IMG/VR virus record: IMGVR_UViG_3300027749_000180
Span: 1 to 46,705 of that record
DNA length: 46,705 nt
From: a virus
Reading direction: 5' to 3' (one strand)
Within the stretch, counting starts at the first letter, position 1. Every line of letters starts with the position of its first letter. This document shows positions 15,978 to 25,622 of this stretch, piece after piece. Below the pieces are notes generated by a model, which did not search any database, was not told the origin of the DNA, and saw only the letters and a program-made list of their open reading frames with translations. The position numbers and the translations under genes are program-made.

Positions 15978-17794
15978 TATCCAATCCTTTTAACCGCGTT
16001 GGGTGGTGGTGGCGGTATATTAGCAGATGCAGCCGGTTGATTTATACCCGATTTTCTTTCAATCTCGTCCACAATGTCTTGCGCCCGCTTCTTTTTGGCC
16101 GCGTCTGTTTCCACCATTGCAATACGGTATTGTTGCATGTACAACGGGTTATTGGCCATCAGTTGCTCGCGTTTTAATTGCAAAGCTTCTTGCGCGGTGC
16201 CTTGTTTAATATCACGCCCAGACAACATGTTGCTAACTGCGGTCATAGCTTCCAAAGGCGACTTGCCTTTGTTTTCCGGTCTGGCCAACCAATCCTTTAC
16301 AAACGCTTCTTTTTGCAAGTCAGAGTAATTTGGCCCACGGCTGGCGTTAGCCGCAGCAAGATGCGCCGCATTGGTGGCCGCGTTTGTCTTCTCACGGCTT
16401 ACCATTTCCATAACTCGGATGCGTTCTTCTTGCGCCAATTTAGTTGCCTCTTCTTTTGATTTATTCAATGCAATAGCGGCATCGTAAACTTCTTTGGCTG
16501 CGCGGTCAGCAACGGCAGAACTTGCTGTGTACAACTGAGTCTTGTACCCACGCTCGGCTTCATTGACTTTTTGCTGATGACCAAGGATTTGCTCCAGATA
16601 CGCAGTGTCAGCAGCTTCACGTTGAGCTGCTTTATTGGCCGCGACTTCTGAGCCCGCAACGCCCGACTGCCACCATTTTTGGCCCGGTCTGGCACTGGCA
16701 ATGCCGCCCAACAAATCCATCAACGGGTCAGCGTTAGCTTGCGCTTTTTCGCGCTTAGCCTTCAATGCGGCAATAGTCTCCAACACTGCGGAGTTATCTG
16801 GTTTGCCAATCATCTCGTTGATACGAGCAATCTCAGCTCGACGTTTTTCCTCTGGGTCTTGGTGCATTCTTTCTCGAATGATCTGATCTTCTTCGTTAAT
16901 TTGCGGGAAATCAGCGCGACGGGTTGCGTCCATACGATCGTATGGAGTACCTTGTACTTGGGGTGCAGCAGGCGCAGCGGGGCGTGGCGCAGCAAGTTTT
17001 TGTTTTTGTGCGGCCAACAAAGCCAAGGCTTGTGGTGACGGGCCCGCAGGGGGAGGAGCTTGTGTTGGGGCGGCTTGAGCCATACCCAACCTCTGCATAG
17101 TCTCAGCAGTGACGTTCGGATCACGCCGATTTACTTCGGCCATAGCTTTAGCGCGGGCTTCGTCAAGGGTTTCTTTGCGCACCAAGTTAGCTAATGTATC
17201 TTTTGAATCCGCTTCTGGAATAAGTTGTTTTAGTTTTTCTAAGCCTTGAGACCCGATTGTGCTTAAAAACTCACCAATACTCATGCCTTCATAACCCGTG
17301 GCGTTTGGCAGCAAATTTTTTCCTTTACTGCGGCCAATTACGCTCCCAGTTGTTGGCTCGGGGACGCTGCTCTCATCTTCTCCGCTAAACGCAATAATCC
17401 CGCCGCCACCGTAGTGGTTGCCAAGGTTGGACATCAGTTGAGCAATATTGCCGCCGTGCGCTGCACGAACAGGCATACCTTGGGGCATACCTTGGGGCAT
17501 ACCTTGGGGCATACCTTGGGGCATACCTTGGGGCTGAGCTTGTTGTTGCGGGGTTACCATCTGGCGTAACTTTTCAACAATAGTGGGTTGTGGACCACCG
17601 GCTTGCATGGCTTGTTGGTTCTGAGAAGCCGCGTGCATCTCTTGAATTTTCTGCAATGCAAGGGCTTCCTCCAAGTCTTTTGGAAGTGTGCCCGGTGGCT
17701 GACCTTGCTGGTTACGTTGAACCTTCTGCGCCAAGGGCGCAGGGTTGCCCATAAACATGTCGGCCAGTTTTTGAATGCCCATAGAATCGTTCAT
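15977..17794 (-). CDS. Ejection-type virion protein with PQGM repeat, 605 aa
   Basis: The protein begins with a Gln-rich region, contains a perfect PQGM tandem repeat (about residues 88-107), and then a Gly-rich patch (AHGGNIAQLM, then HYGGGGIIAFSG). The middle and C-terminal parts are Ala/Gln/Lys-rich and probably helical, with coiled segments (KREKAQANADPL, QREAADTAYLEQ). There is no enzyme motif. The Gly-Gly patch is of a type I recall from virion proteins of aquatic phages. It lies between two other large virion genes and probably is an internal or tail-tube component. Its stop and the next start share one base (TAATG). Confidence 0.7.
   Translation of the reverse strand: MNDSMGIQKLADMFMGNPAPLAQKVQRNQQGQPPGTLPKDLEEALALQKIQEMHAASQNQQAMQAGGPQPTIVEKLRQMVTPQQQAQPQGMPQGMPQGMPQGMPQGMPVRAAHGGNIAQLMSNLGNHYGGGGIIAFSGEDESSVPEPTTGSVIGRSKGKNLLPNATGYEGMSIGEFLSTIGSQGLEKLKQLIPEADSKDTLANLVRKETLDEARAKAMAEVNRRDPNVTAETMQRLGMAQAAPTQAPPPAGPSPQALALLAAQKQKLAAPRPAAPAAPQVQGTPYDRMDATRRADFPQINEEDQIIRERMHQDPEEKRRAEIARINEMIGKPDNSAVLETIAALKAKREKAQANADPLMDLLGGIASARPGQKWWQSGVAGSEVAANKAAQREAADTAYLEQILGHQQKVNEAERGYKTQLYTASSAVADRAAKEVYDAAIALNKSKEEATKLAQEERIRVMEMVSREKTNAATNAAHLAAANASRGPNYSDLQKEAFVKDWLARPENKGKSPLEAMTAVSNMLSGRDIKQGTAQEALQLKREQLMANNPLYMQQYRIAMVETDAAKKKRAQDIVDEIERKSGINQPAASANIPPPPPNAVKRIG
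17473..17533. repeat. 12-base tandem repeat encoding PQGM
   Basis: The unit CCTTGGGGCATA (given on the + strand) is repeated five times almost without change. It encodes Pro-Gln-Gly-Met on the minus strand. The DNA-level identity points to recent slippage expansion, so copy number may vary between relatives. Confidence 0.9.
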
Positions 17795-17803
17795 GATTTG
17801 TCC

Positions 17804-20800
17804 TTAGGTACCAATACCAAGAGCTTTAAGTAAATCAACAAGTGTTTTTGCACCGCCCGCCGCTCCTTGCAAAGCGTTAGGCTGAGACATGGTGTAGTTC
17901 TGAGACGTAATTGGTAGGCCGTTGAACATTGATTGCAGATACTGCAACTTAGAGTATGGGTCTTTACGAGCCTCCTCAAACTGCGCCTTGTCTGCCGCAA
18001 TGCCTTCGGACTCAATGCCGCGCTGCGTCAAGCCCAAATCTGCTTGAGTTTTTAGGTTGTTAATACCCATCTGGTTGGCTGTACTTAACCCACTAATCCC
18101 GGTATTCAATCCTGCAAGTTTGCTTGTGTTAACAAATTGGTTTTCCTGCATCTGACGATTCTGGTCAGCGTTGAACTGAGCCATTGCTTTGTCATACGCG
18201 GTGTTGTATCCAGCGCCCGTAATGTTGGCCTGATTTGTACCCAAGTTGCGCTGGTTTTCAGAAGTCAAGATGGCTTGACGACCGCCACCAAACGCACCAG
18301 CTTTGGTCATGGCCGCGTTGTTTTGCTGTTGGGTTATTTCAGACTGACGACGAGCCTCATCCAACTGCGGATTAAGCGACGCCTGCAAGTACGGGTTCAT
18401 GTACTGCTGGGCAAACCCCTCGTTAAACGACGAAGTCGTTGGGGTGTAGTTCATGTTGCCAGCTTGCTGTGCAAAGTCCGTTGTCATGCCACCGTTAGGA
18501 GCCAAGTTGCCTGCATTCTGAAACGCAAGGTTCTGCAAGCCAGAAGCGCCAGCAGTCAATGGGCCTGTGTACGCTTGATATGGCGTGTTAGCCAAAGCTT
18601 TTGCTTGACCCAACATTTTAGTAATTTCGGGGCCAGCATAGTTGGACAGGTTTTGCTCTGTACCAGTCACGCCAGCTTGAACCAAAGAACTTGTTGGGTC
18701 AGTCGTTCCTGCGTAGCTCTTAATGCCGCCGCCTTGTGCATAGCCAACCATGCCGCCGGGCATAAAGTTGTTGGGGTTAATCTGCTTACCCTGCTCTTTG
18801 TTGCCTGTACGCGCTCGACGGATTTGTTCCATCATTTGAGCAAGTTTTTGTGAGCCTGCATCCATATCACCATTTCCTAAACGCTCTACCATTTGAGGGG
18901 AGAGATAAGCCTCATCGTTGGCAACAAGTGCCTTCTCGCGGCCATCAATTGCAGCGGGAATAGAATCACTCATGCCGTCGCCTGCGCCTTTGATTGGTGT
19001 GGCGCCCATTTTTTGAGCCAGAAGCTCCAAACCTGCACTGCTGCTACCGTTACCAAAATGAGATACAACATCAGCAGGGATAACAAACCCGCCGTGGTCA
19101 AGATTGGTCAAGCCGCCCTCAGCATGTCTTTTAATTAATCCGCCTTGTTTTGCGCCGCCTGAATAAAAATAATCATTTGGGTTGTATTCGTCAATTGGCG
19201 CATTAGGCGTGCCGGGATTTTTATAACCACTGTTTGGATCGTCATAGCCCGTGCGCTCATCCTGTTGCGGGTAAGAAACAAAAGTTTGGGCTTGATTTGG
19301 ATCATCAAAGTTTGATAAACCGGGATCGCCGGGGTTTTGGTACAAATCTTTTGGGTCAAGCGTTGGGGACTTTCCATTGCGCATGTCATCAAATATTTTC
19401 ATTTGATCTTCGTCTTCTCGTGTTAACGAACGAGAACCGGGGTTTTGATAAATGCTGTTTGGATCAAGCTCTTGAATGCCCGTCTTTGGAATTCCAGCCG
19501 TTGAAACGCCAGTCATTGGTGTGCTAATCTGCCCGGCCAAGGCGGCCAAGCCAGCAGCGGTAGGTGCTGCTGGAGTGAAATTGCTTTTGGTTGGCGCAAT
19601 GTCACCCATGCCGCCGCCCATGTCGCTGACATTCATGCCAAGCGAAGATATTTTTGCTCTGGCTTTTGCCATATCTTCAAGCGTGGATGTTGATCCCTTA
19701 GTTGGATCATCTGGACGATTTATATCTGTTTGGCTCAACACTGGATTGCCAGACATTTGGTCTCGCAAATCTTTGACTGACCATTGACCATTTGACGCCG
19801 CAGACAATTGCTCAGGCGTAAAGGTCGTGGTCTTCAAAAAGTTGGTAAGTGCAGCTTGACGCTCGGCAGGCGTGCCTGTTGTTTGATTCAACTTGGCTAA
19901 CGCATCTTGGGCGGTGTGCGTTCCGGTGTCAGTAGATGCCACATTCCAAGGATGACTTGGATCTACGTTGTAGCCTTGGTCATACATGTATTGCTGCAGC
20001 AGTTTTTCCCGTTGTGCGGCTTCGGGTTTGGTGACGTAACGTGATGTGCCATCAGCAAGAGTGACCACTGTATTGGTATCGTTTGGCCCCGGTGGAATTA
20101 CATTGTGGTTTGCGTCAAAAAGATCACCACCGCCAATGGTAAATTGTACGCCCGGTATAACTTTTGACATACCAACATCACGGCCAGACTGCGTAATAGC
20201 CATCTCCATTGCATTTTTCTTCATACGATTTAACGCATCGGCATCGGACTCATTATAAAAATGCGGAATTAACGAAGGGTCTTGTGCGTATTTGTAGAAT
20301 GGAGAACTAGGAGGGATATGAAACGCATCTAATTTAGCCTGTTCTGCTTTTTTACGCGCAGTCTCATCGGCTACAGCTTTATCGTAAGCTTCTTTGCTGC
20401 CAAATGAGCCGTACTCGCCTCCCGCACCACCACCACCAACAACAAACTCGGGTTTTTTGTCCGAACTTGTTGAAGGAGTGTTAGAGCCGCCAGCAGGAGC
20501 ATTAGATGCCTGTTTTAGCACGGGGTTGCCAGCCATTAATTTTGTAAGATCAGCAACGCCCCACTGGCCATTAGATGCCGCCGCCAATTGTGCCGGGGTG
20601 TATTTTGTTGTCTTTAAGTAATTGTCCAGCACGGCTTGACGTTGAGCTTGCGTACCGGGCGTACGGCTTAATGCCTCAAGCTCATCTTGAATTGATTTGA
20701 TTGATGTGTCGGAGGCCGCTTTTGATTCCCAAGGGCGAGTTGGATCGTTGCCGTATGTAGCTGTATTAGAGGCGGAATTTTGAATACCTCCACCCGTATT

Positions 20801-21541
20801 GGTTGTGGAGCCAGTACTTGCAGCCAACGCTTTTCTTAAAGCGTCAATTACAGCAGACGTATTTGTACCGCTCGTATTACCGCCTACTAAATTATTTATA
20901 CCGGCACTTGCGGTGGGTTTTGGAATATCGCCATATTTGTGGTTCCACTCGTTGTACGTTCCTTCTTGCGTAGCCTTGCGGTATAGATCGGCAATTGGCG
21001 TAGACGTGTCGGAAACAATGTTTCCTTTGGAGTCTTTGTACTGCACGCCTGTGCCGTAGTTGATACCGCCCGAGCCGGGACGACGACCGGGAGGAGGCTC
21101 AGTCAGCATAGGCTGAGTAGCCACCAAATCTGGAATGCCGCCTTGATAGCCCGTAGGCTTAGTTGTTGCAGTACCAGCACTCATAGCGCCAGCAATACCG
21201 CCTATACCAGCCGCTCCTATTTTTAACAGGTCAGCAACACTAAAATTTGTACCAAGGGCGTCGTTAATTTTTTTAACAAACGATGGGTCTTTTAGTTTGG
21301 CTTGAAAAATAGAGTTACTTGTTTGGTTGGCAGTATTTGTCAAATTATTAACAGCAGTTTGGCTAATAGGTTGGATATTGCCGCCGCTGTCTTCATACGT
21401 CCAATTGCCATCTTTGTCTTTAGTATATGTAACACCATTAATTACGGTGCTATACCCATAATCAATATTGGTATCTATGGGTGGATTATTGCCGTAATCC
21501 ACGCCGCTATCATCTTCAGCACCATAACCGTAATCAGCCAT
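17804..21541 (-). CDS. Large ejection-type virion protein with duplicated modules, 1245 aa
   Basis: The N-terminal two thirds are low-complexity, Gly/Asn/Asp/Thr-rich and hold two copies of a roughly 50-residue module (about residues 291-343 and 553-604). YQNPG/YKNPG repeats follow at about 690-790. A Gly-rich module with GGFVIPADVVSHFGNG and a second copy VERLGNGDMDAG with QIRRARTG (about 815-930) resembles a structural module recurring in aquatic phage proteins. The last 300 residues (EGFAQQYMNPYLQASLNPQL, KAGAFGGGRQAI) resemble internal core proteins of short-tailed phages (gp14-like in position). It probably travels in the virion and is ejected with DNA. The start lies in a GAGCTGATATG context next to the upstream stop. 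Confidence 0.75.
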   Translation of the reverse strand: MADYGYGAEDDSGVDYGNNPPIDTNIDYGYSTVINGVTYTKDKDGNWTYEDSGGNIQPISQTAVNNLTNTANQTSNSIFQAKLKDPSFVKKINDALGTNFSVADLLKIGAAGIGGIAGAMSAGTATTKPTGYQGGIPDLVATQPMLTEPPPGRRPGSGGINYGTGVQYKDSKGNIVSDTSTPIADLYRKATQEGTYNEWNHKYGDIPKPTASAGINNLVGGNTSGTNTSAVIDALRKALAASTGSTTNTGGGIQNSASNTATYGNDPTRPWESKAASDTSIKSIQDELEALSRTPGTQAQRQAVLDNYLKTTKYTPAQLAAASNGQWGVADLTKLMAGNPVLKQASNAPAGGSNTPSTSSDKKPEFVVGGGGAGGEYGSFGSKEAYDKAVADETARKKAEQAKLDAFHIPPSSPFYKYAQDPSLIPHFYNESDADALNRMKKNAMEMAITQSGRDVGMSKVIPGVQFTIGGGDLFDANHNVIPPGPNDTNTVVTLADGTSRYVTKPEAAQREKLLQQYMYDQGYNVDPSHPWNVASTDTGTHTAQDALAKLNQTTGTPAERQAALTNFLKTTTFTPEQLSAASNGQWSVKDLRDQMSGNPVLSQTDINRPDDPTKGSTSTLEDMAKARAKISSLGMNVSDMGGGMGDIAPTKSNFTPAAPTAAGLAALAGQISTPMTGVSTAGIPKTGIQELDPNSIYQNPGSRSLTREDEDQMKIFDDMRNGKSPTLDPKDLYQNPGDPGLSNFDDPNQAQTFVSYPQQDERTGYDDPNSGYKNPGTPNAPIDEYNPNDYFYSGGAKQGGLIKRHAEGGLTNLDHGGFVIPADVVSHFGNGSSSAGLELLAQKMGATPIKGAGDGMSDSIPAAIDGREKALVANDEAYLSPQMVERLGNGDMDAGSQKLAQMMEQIRRARTGNKEQGKQINPNNFMPGGMVGYAQGGGIKSYAGTTDPTSSLVQAGVTGTEQNLSNYAGPEITKMLGQAKALANTPYQAYTGPLTAGASGLQNLAFQNAGNLAPNGGMTTDFAQQAGNMNYTPTTSSFNEGFAQQYMNPYLQASLNPQLDEARRQSEITQQQNNAAMTKAGAFGGGRQAILTSENQRNLGTNQANITGAGYNTAYDKAMAQFNADQNRQMQENQFVNTSKLAGLNTGISGLSTANQMGINNLKTQADLGLTQRGIESEGIAADKAQFEEARKDPYSKLQYLQSMFNGLPITSQNYTMSQPNALQGAAGGAKTLVDLLKALGIGT
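19730..19884 (-). repeat. Second copy of a duplicated module in the 1245-aa protein
   Basis: The encoded peptide runs from TGTPAERQAALTNFLKTT to WSVKDLRDQMSGNPVLSQT. It aligns without large gaps to the copy at 20511-20669, sharing RQA, the TPxQL-AASNGQW core and the SGNPVL or AGNPVL ending. DNA identity is partial, so the duplication is old. Confidence 0.8.
20511..20669 (-). repeat. First copy of a duplicated module in the 1245-aa protein
   Basis: The encoded peptide starts with PGTQAQRQAVLDNYLKTTKY, contains AASNGQWGVADL and ends with AGNPVLKQAS. It is the N-terminal partner of the module at 19730-19884. The two copies are about 200 residues apart in the protein and separated by Gly/Ser-rich linker. 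Confidence 0.8.
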
Positions 21542-21542
21542 A

Positions 21543-23087
21543 TCAGCTCCTCAGTAATTGCAAAAGAGCGTGGATGTCACCGCCGCCCGAATAAATTTGA
21601 CCGCCTGTTGCAGCTTCAACAACATCGGTTTGGTCTTGCGCCGAGGAAGCAGGCGTATGGGCGTAAATGTTACCACCAAACAGCTCTTCCAGTGATTTTA
21701 TGTGCGCCACATCATTCTTCATCTTCAGAACATCCAACGGGTCTAAGCCAATCCTTGTTGCAGTTGGCGAAGATGATGTGCCGGACGTGCTGGCCGCAGG
21801 GTTTGCTGTTCCGCCAGCAGGGGTTTGTGTGGCAGCGGTTCTTGTCCCGCCAGCAGGTGTTTGTGTTGCGGCAGTTCTAGTTCCGCCGGGAGTGTTGCCA
21901 GTCCCTCCTGTTGCCGCAACGTAACCTGAAGCGGCGGTGTTCAGTTGACCGTTATTAACCATCTGGTCAACTTGTTCTTTAGTTAACGAGTAAGGATCAC
22001 CATTCTCATTAATTGCAATGGCTGAGCCATCGTCTTGAATCATAATTCTGTCTGAGCCAGAAGTCTGCCATTGACTTGTAAACCCTCCTGCGGGATTATT
22101 TCCAGAATCAACGTACCCTTCTCCGCCGGGTGCAAAGTAACCCTCAATAAAATCTTTTGCTTGCGGTCCAGACATGCCCGCATCAGTTAGGCTTTGAATA
22201 ATGTCTTTGTTTGCGGGGCCTGCAACACTTGTAATTGCGCTAAGGACAGATTGCAAGTTACCTTTACTTGACAAAATAGACTGCGCCAGCTTTGCATTTT
22301 TAGCCAGATCACCCAGCGTGTAGCCCGTATCGCCAATTTGTGTACTTCCAGCCCCGGACAAACTTGCTGCGCCGGTGATGGCGTTCATCCAATCGCCTTT
22401 TTCCGCTGCTTTTAAAGCGTTTACGGCAGTCATGGCTTGCCCAACGGTAAACCCAGTATCCCCAATACCCAAGTTGCCCGCGCCGCCAATCCCTCCGGTT
22501 AGTGCGCCTCTAAGAATATCCCCGCCAGATATTGCGGCCCTACCTGCGCCAAGCGTAGCACCACCTGCAATTTGACCTGCTGTGCCAGACAATCCATACA
22601 AGCTCTGACCCAAACCAGATGCACCACCAAATGCACTACCAACGCCAGCAGTCAGGGCAGACAATGCAACCATCTTTGCAAAATCGCCAAACCCATCATG
22701 TTGGTCATTATTTGTGTAACTGACATTTCCTTGCGCGTCTAAAACTGGTAGCCAATGATGCCCATTTTGATAAAACTCTTTACCGTAACCAACTTGAAAA
22801 TTTCCATCTTCTCCATACTGTGCATTAAACGTTTGATTGCCTACTTTTAATGGCGCCGTATATGTTGAGGTATATACGGGGTCAGTATTTTCATTGGCTT
22901 CAACGGAAACATTTTTTCTAATTACATTGCCTGCGGCATCCTTGTATTCAGTGTGGTAAGTATGCGCACCAAGTTCATTGTCATAACCTTCATCCACAGT
23001 AAATGGCGTAAGTTTTGTGGTGTCCAAAGAAGAAAATTTAGACGCAGGTGTATTTTGCTTAACTGGCGTAACTACGGTTTTAGCCAT
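21543..23087 (-). CDS. Ejection-type or tail virion protein, 514 aa
   Basis: The first 120 residues are polar and beta-rich. The middle (about 135-290) is Gly/Ala-rich and amphipathic (VALSALTAGVGSAFGGASGL), a composition typical of proteins that insert into or cross the host envelope. A GDTGFTVGQAM / GDTGYTLGDLA pair suggests an internal duplication. Then come a 12-residue repeat (TPAGGTRTAATQ) and a C-terminus with EAATGGQIYSGGGDIHALL. No enzyme motif was seen. The order after a tail nozzle-like gene and before two other large virion genes suggests the first of the ejection proteins. It is joined to the next gene by a TGATATG junction. Confidence 0.7.
   Translation of the reverse strand: MAKTVVTPVKQNTPASKFSSLDTTKLTPFTVDEGYDNELGAHTYHTEYKDAAGNVIRKNVSVEANENTDPVYTSTYTAPLKVGNQTFNAQYGEDGNFQVGYGKEFYQNGHHWLPVLDAQGNVSYTNNDQHDGFGDFAKMVALSALTAGVGSAFGGASGLGQSLYGLSGTAGQIAGGATLGAGRAAISGGDILRGALTGGIGGAGNLGIGDTGFTVGQAMTAVNALKAAEKGDWMNAITGAASLSGAGSTQIGDTGYTLGDLAKNAKLAQSILSSKGNLQSVLSAITSVAGPANKDIIQSLTDAGMSGPQAKDFIEGYFAPGGEGYVDSGNNPAGGFTSQWQTSGSDRIMIQDDGSAIAINENGDPYSLTKEQVDQMVNNGQLNTAASGYVAATGGTGNTPGGTRTAATQTPAGGTRTAATQTPAGGTANPAASTSGTSSSPTATRIGLDPLDVLKMKNDVAHIKSLEELFGGNIYAHTPASSAQDQTDVVEAATGGQIYSGGGDIHALLQLLRS
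21805..21891. repeat. 36-base repeat in the 514-aa protein
   Basis: A unit containing CCGCCAGCAGG and GTTTGTGT recurs about two and a half times and encodes TPAGGTRTAATQ on the minus strand. The copies differ only at a few third positions. It is a flexible linker expansion. Confidence 0.8.
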
Positions 23088-23088
23088 A

Positions 23089-23343
23089 TCAGACCTTCAC
23101 TTTCAATACGTTGCCTGCGGTCGTGTCCCGATACACGTCGCCTGATCGGAGCGTGGCAAGGCTGGCCTGCGTGGGCAGCGTGTTTAAATCAATGTTCAGC
23201 TTAGCAATGTTAATCGGCTGAACGGCATTAACCTGTTGGAAAAACAAATACAACACGTTAATGAACCCCGACATATACGGCTCGCTATAAACTGCTGGCG
23301 CAGATGGCAGGCGGGGCGGTGTGGCCGTAGAAAATAAGCTCAT
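23089..23343 (-). CDS. Small tail-associated protein, 84 aa
   Basis: The product starts MSLFSTATPPRLPSAP, has a hydrophobic-aromatic helix (FINVLYLFFQQVNAV) and ends LPTQASLATLRSGDVYRDTT plus a beta tail. From memory, short genes with this start and ending sit next to tail genes in aquatic phages. The exact role is unknown. Its start overlaps the stop of the tail nozzle-like gene as ATGA, so they are co-translated. Confidence 0.6.
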   Translation of the reverse strand: MSLFSTATPPRLPSAPAVYSEPYMSGFINVLYLFFQQVNAVQPINIAKLNIDLNTLPTQASLATLRSGDVYRDTTAGNVLKVKV

Positions 23344-25448
23344 GTGTTACCTCTGCCGCCATCTTGGCGGATGTCCAAACGATGAGAACCCATCTGCCAT
23401 GTGCAGCCAATTTGATTGGAACTCATGGTCAAAATCATTTGACGCCCACGTACGCGAATAAACACCTGCCCCGTGAAGGCTTCGATTGGGACTGTGGCCG
23501 AGCGGGTAATCAAGGCGCTTGCGTCGCCCCCAACAGACTGTGGGTTGTTGTACCCCGAGCCAGAGTTTTGCATAGGGGTCAAAGTCAATGTAACTTGTGG
23601 GTTGGTTGTTGTAGAGCCAGCAAACGTAACGTCCGGCAAAATACGGCGTACAAAACCAAACCGGTCACCGTCATCAATGTCAAATTCAGCCGTGGAAATC
23701 ATGGCGTAAATAGGCAGTGTGGTGTCGGTTTCATTGTCGTCCACACCGTATTCATGGTTGACCACATTGTAGTTGTACGTTGCAGCCAGCGGGTAGTTGC
23801 GCAAACCAGAATCCAGCCACGCGGTACGGCCCAGCGTGCCATAAGACCAAACGCCTTCGCCGTTGTTTTCAAAGTAGTTGTAGATTACATACTTATCGAT
23901 TGCAATCGAATTAGCAGAGCAGTAAAAGAACCAAACCTCGTTAAACCCTTCGTTGGTTGTGGCAAAGAACTGCGCAGCTTGGGATAAGTTAATGTCGTTG
24001 TAAATAAACTGACGCAAGTCGCAGCGCAAGGTTTGAACTCGGCCATCGTATTTGTAGAACTTGTCTACGCCCATCCAATACGCAACGCCTGAAGCCAAAG
24101 CTACGGCATTCGGGCCCGCAAGCGACAAATTATCTCCAAGCAACTGCGAACCCCAAACCGCTGGCGGGCCAGAGTATTGCAAGGAATACAAAGACGAATC
24201 CGTGTAAACCAAGATTTCTTGGCGAGACTGCAATACAGCAACAATCTTAGAGCCGTGCGACAAAAGCAAACTGCCCGCTTGGTTTGTAGCAGATGGAGTC
24301 CAGTTTAAATAATCTTCTTGGTCGGACCACCGGATCAACATGGGGTTCAAAACGCTGCTGCCGTAATCATTGGTTCCAAACGCAAACGTAAACCGCGAGG
24401 CGTCCGATACCAACAGTAGGTTTTGGTAAAGCGGCACATCTACCAGCAAAGAGATGGACACCCCACTGCCCGTTGAAGATGTATTAATCAAAGTGCCAGA
24501 GCTATTAGCAATATTGAATGTCAGCCCGCTTGGGTTTGCCACGTAGTAAGTGGTGGCCGCAGATACACCAGTGGGCAAGGAGCCGCTTGCGGAAAACTGC
24601 ATAGGCGTCCCAGCAGCAAATGTTGTAGTAGCTGTAACCACTGTGGGGCTTGCGCTTGTAAATGTCACTGCGCCGCCAAGGCTGGAGATCAGTACCCCGC
24701 GAGTGGTCAGTGAAGTGCTGGCTTTCCAAATATAAAAACCACCGCCGTTTGGGCCAAAGATTAAATCTTGCCCAAAGTTACTTTGATTCCAAATACGCAT
24801 TTGGGTTGTGCTTGACGCGCCAATGCCCCATGTTCCTGCACCCCAAGCGCCCGCGCCCCAACCAACCAAAGGGATTTCATAGGCCATACCGACATTGATT
24901 TGGTATGCAGCTACAACAGAGGAACCTCCGCCTACAGCATTGGACGTTGCAGCCGTAGCCGACTGAATTGAATACGTGGTTGTACTTGTGTTGATGGTGG
25001 TGAGTTGATACTCGCCATTCAGGGTCAACCCACCAACAGCCGTGGCGCCACTGAAAGTCACAAAGTCGCCGTTAACCCATCCACCTGTAGCGTCTGTGAC
25101 TACAACGGTCTTGGACAGGTTTGAAGTGGCAAAAGGATTTGCGCCCAGCGTTGCCGCAGGGACAACACGCAGCGGAGTAATGTCGTTGTATGCCCCACCA
25201 TTCTCGATGTAAAACTTCAGGTTTGTACCAACGCCAAGCAGGTTCTGCCCGCTAAGCGTAATCCAGTTCCACAAAGAACGGCACACGCCTTGAAACGTTG
25301 TGCCAGAAATGCGTTGCCAGCCGCCAATTTTCTCGGGCGTACCTTGACGAAAACGGACCTTCTCCGACTCGAAGTAGCCATTTTCATTGGTGTAGCGAGT
25401 GTTCTCTCTGTTTACACCGGCTTTCTGGACAAGCTTTTTTAAAGGCAC
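23340..25448 (-). CDS. Tail nozzle or DNA-stabilisation-like tail protein, 702 aa
   Basis: The N-terminus (VNRENTRYTNENGYFESEKV, then RQGTPEKIGGW) and the repeated strand-rich body with GVGTNLKFYI, LLVSDASRFTFAFG, ILVYTDSSLYSL and WMGVDKFYKYDG fit the beta-propeller-like tail nozzle or P22 gp10-type stabilisation proteins of short-tailed phages. A domain of about 60 residues (SKTVVVTDATGGWVNGDFVT...LNGEYQL) resembles the FCCH insert seen in other phage surface proteins. Another patch, GWGAGAWGAGTWG, is shared with the repeat protein at 31738-32682. The product probably forms the lower tail tube that closes the portal channel. The C-terminus overlaps the next gene as ATGA. Confidence 0.7.
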   Translation of the reverse strand: MPLKKLVQKAGVNRENTRYTNENGYFESEKVRFRQGTPEKIGGWQRISGTTFQGVCRSLWNWITLSGQNLLGVGTNLKFYIENGGAYNDITPLRVVPAATLGANPFATSNLSKTVVVTDATGGWVNGDFVTFSGATAVGGLTLNGEYQLTTINTSTTTYSIQSATAATSNAVGGGSSVVAAYQINVGMAYEIPLVGWGAGAWGAGTWGIGASSTTQMRIWNQSNFGQDLIFGPNGGGFYIWKASTSLTTRGVLISSLGGAVTFTSASPTVVTATTTFAAGTPMQFSASGSLPTGVSAATTYYVANPSGLTFNIANSSGTLINTSSTGSGVSISLLVDVPLYQNLLLVSDASRFTFAFGTNDYGSSVLNPMLIRWSDQEDYLNWTPSATNQAGSLLLSHGSKIVAVLQSRQEILVYTDSSLYSLQYSGPPAVWGSQLLGDNLSLAGPNAVALASGVAYWMGVDKFYKYDGRVQTLRCDLRQFIYNDINLSQAAQFFATTNEGFNEVWFFYCSANSIAIDKYVIYNYFENNGEGVWSYGTLGRTAWLDSGLRNYPLAATYNYNVVNHEYGVDDNETDTTLPIYAMISTAEFDIDDGDRFGFVRRILPDVTFAGSTTTNPQVTLTLTPMQNSGSGYNNPQSVGGDASALITRSATVPIEAFTGQVFIRVRGRQMILTMSSNQIGCTWQMGSHRLDIRQDGGRGNT

Positions 25449-25456
25449 GGATTACC

Positions 25457-25570
25457 TCATGCGGTTAGGACACTGAGGGCGGTGTTGATGTGAGCAACCC
25501 TATCGTTAAGCGCGATTGTGCCATGATTGAAGTTACTTGTCACCCCCGGCGTTTGTATTGTAAACGTCAT
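25457..25570 (-). CDS. Small protein of unknown function, 37 aa
   Basis: A complete short frame lies between the tail gene and the oppositely directed acidic gene. It encodes MTFTIQTPGVTSNFNHGTIA followed by a helix (LNDRVAHINTALSVLTA). It has an AAAGG-type binding site at a fair distance, and ends eight bases before the 702-aa gene starts. It is probably the leading gene of the nozzle and ejection block. No homology can be claimed. Confidence 0.55.
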   Translation of the reverse strand: MTFTIQTPGVTSNFNHGTIALNDRVAHINTALSVLTA

Positions 25571-25586
25571 TTTTAGCCTTTAGGAT
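25558..25586 (+). promoter_or_regulatory. Weak candidate promoter for the acidic gene
   Basis: TTGTAA (25558-25563) and TAGGAT (25581-25586) are separated by 17 bases, each matching four of six sigma70 positions. A + strand promoter is expected here because the next gene runs against the late transcripts. The boxes are poor, so this is only a candidate. Confidence 0.3.
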
Positions 25587-25622
25587 AGCAAATGCAGCAA
25601 TCCCGCTGCGTTAGGAGCAAAC

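Noticed and set aside
17473-17533. Short tandem repeats as a CRISPR array
   Set aside because: The units are 12 bases long, contiguous and in frame within a protein gene, with no spacers.
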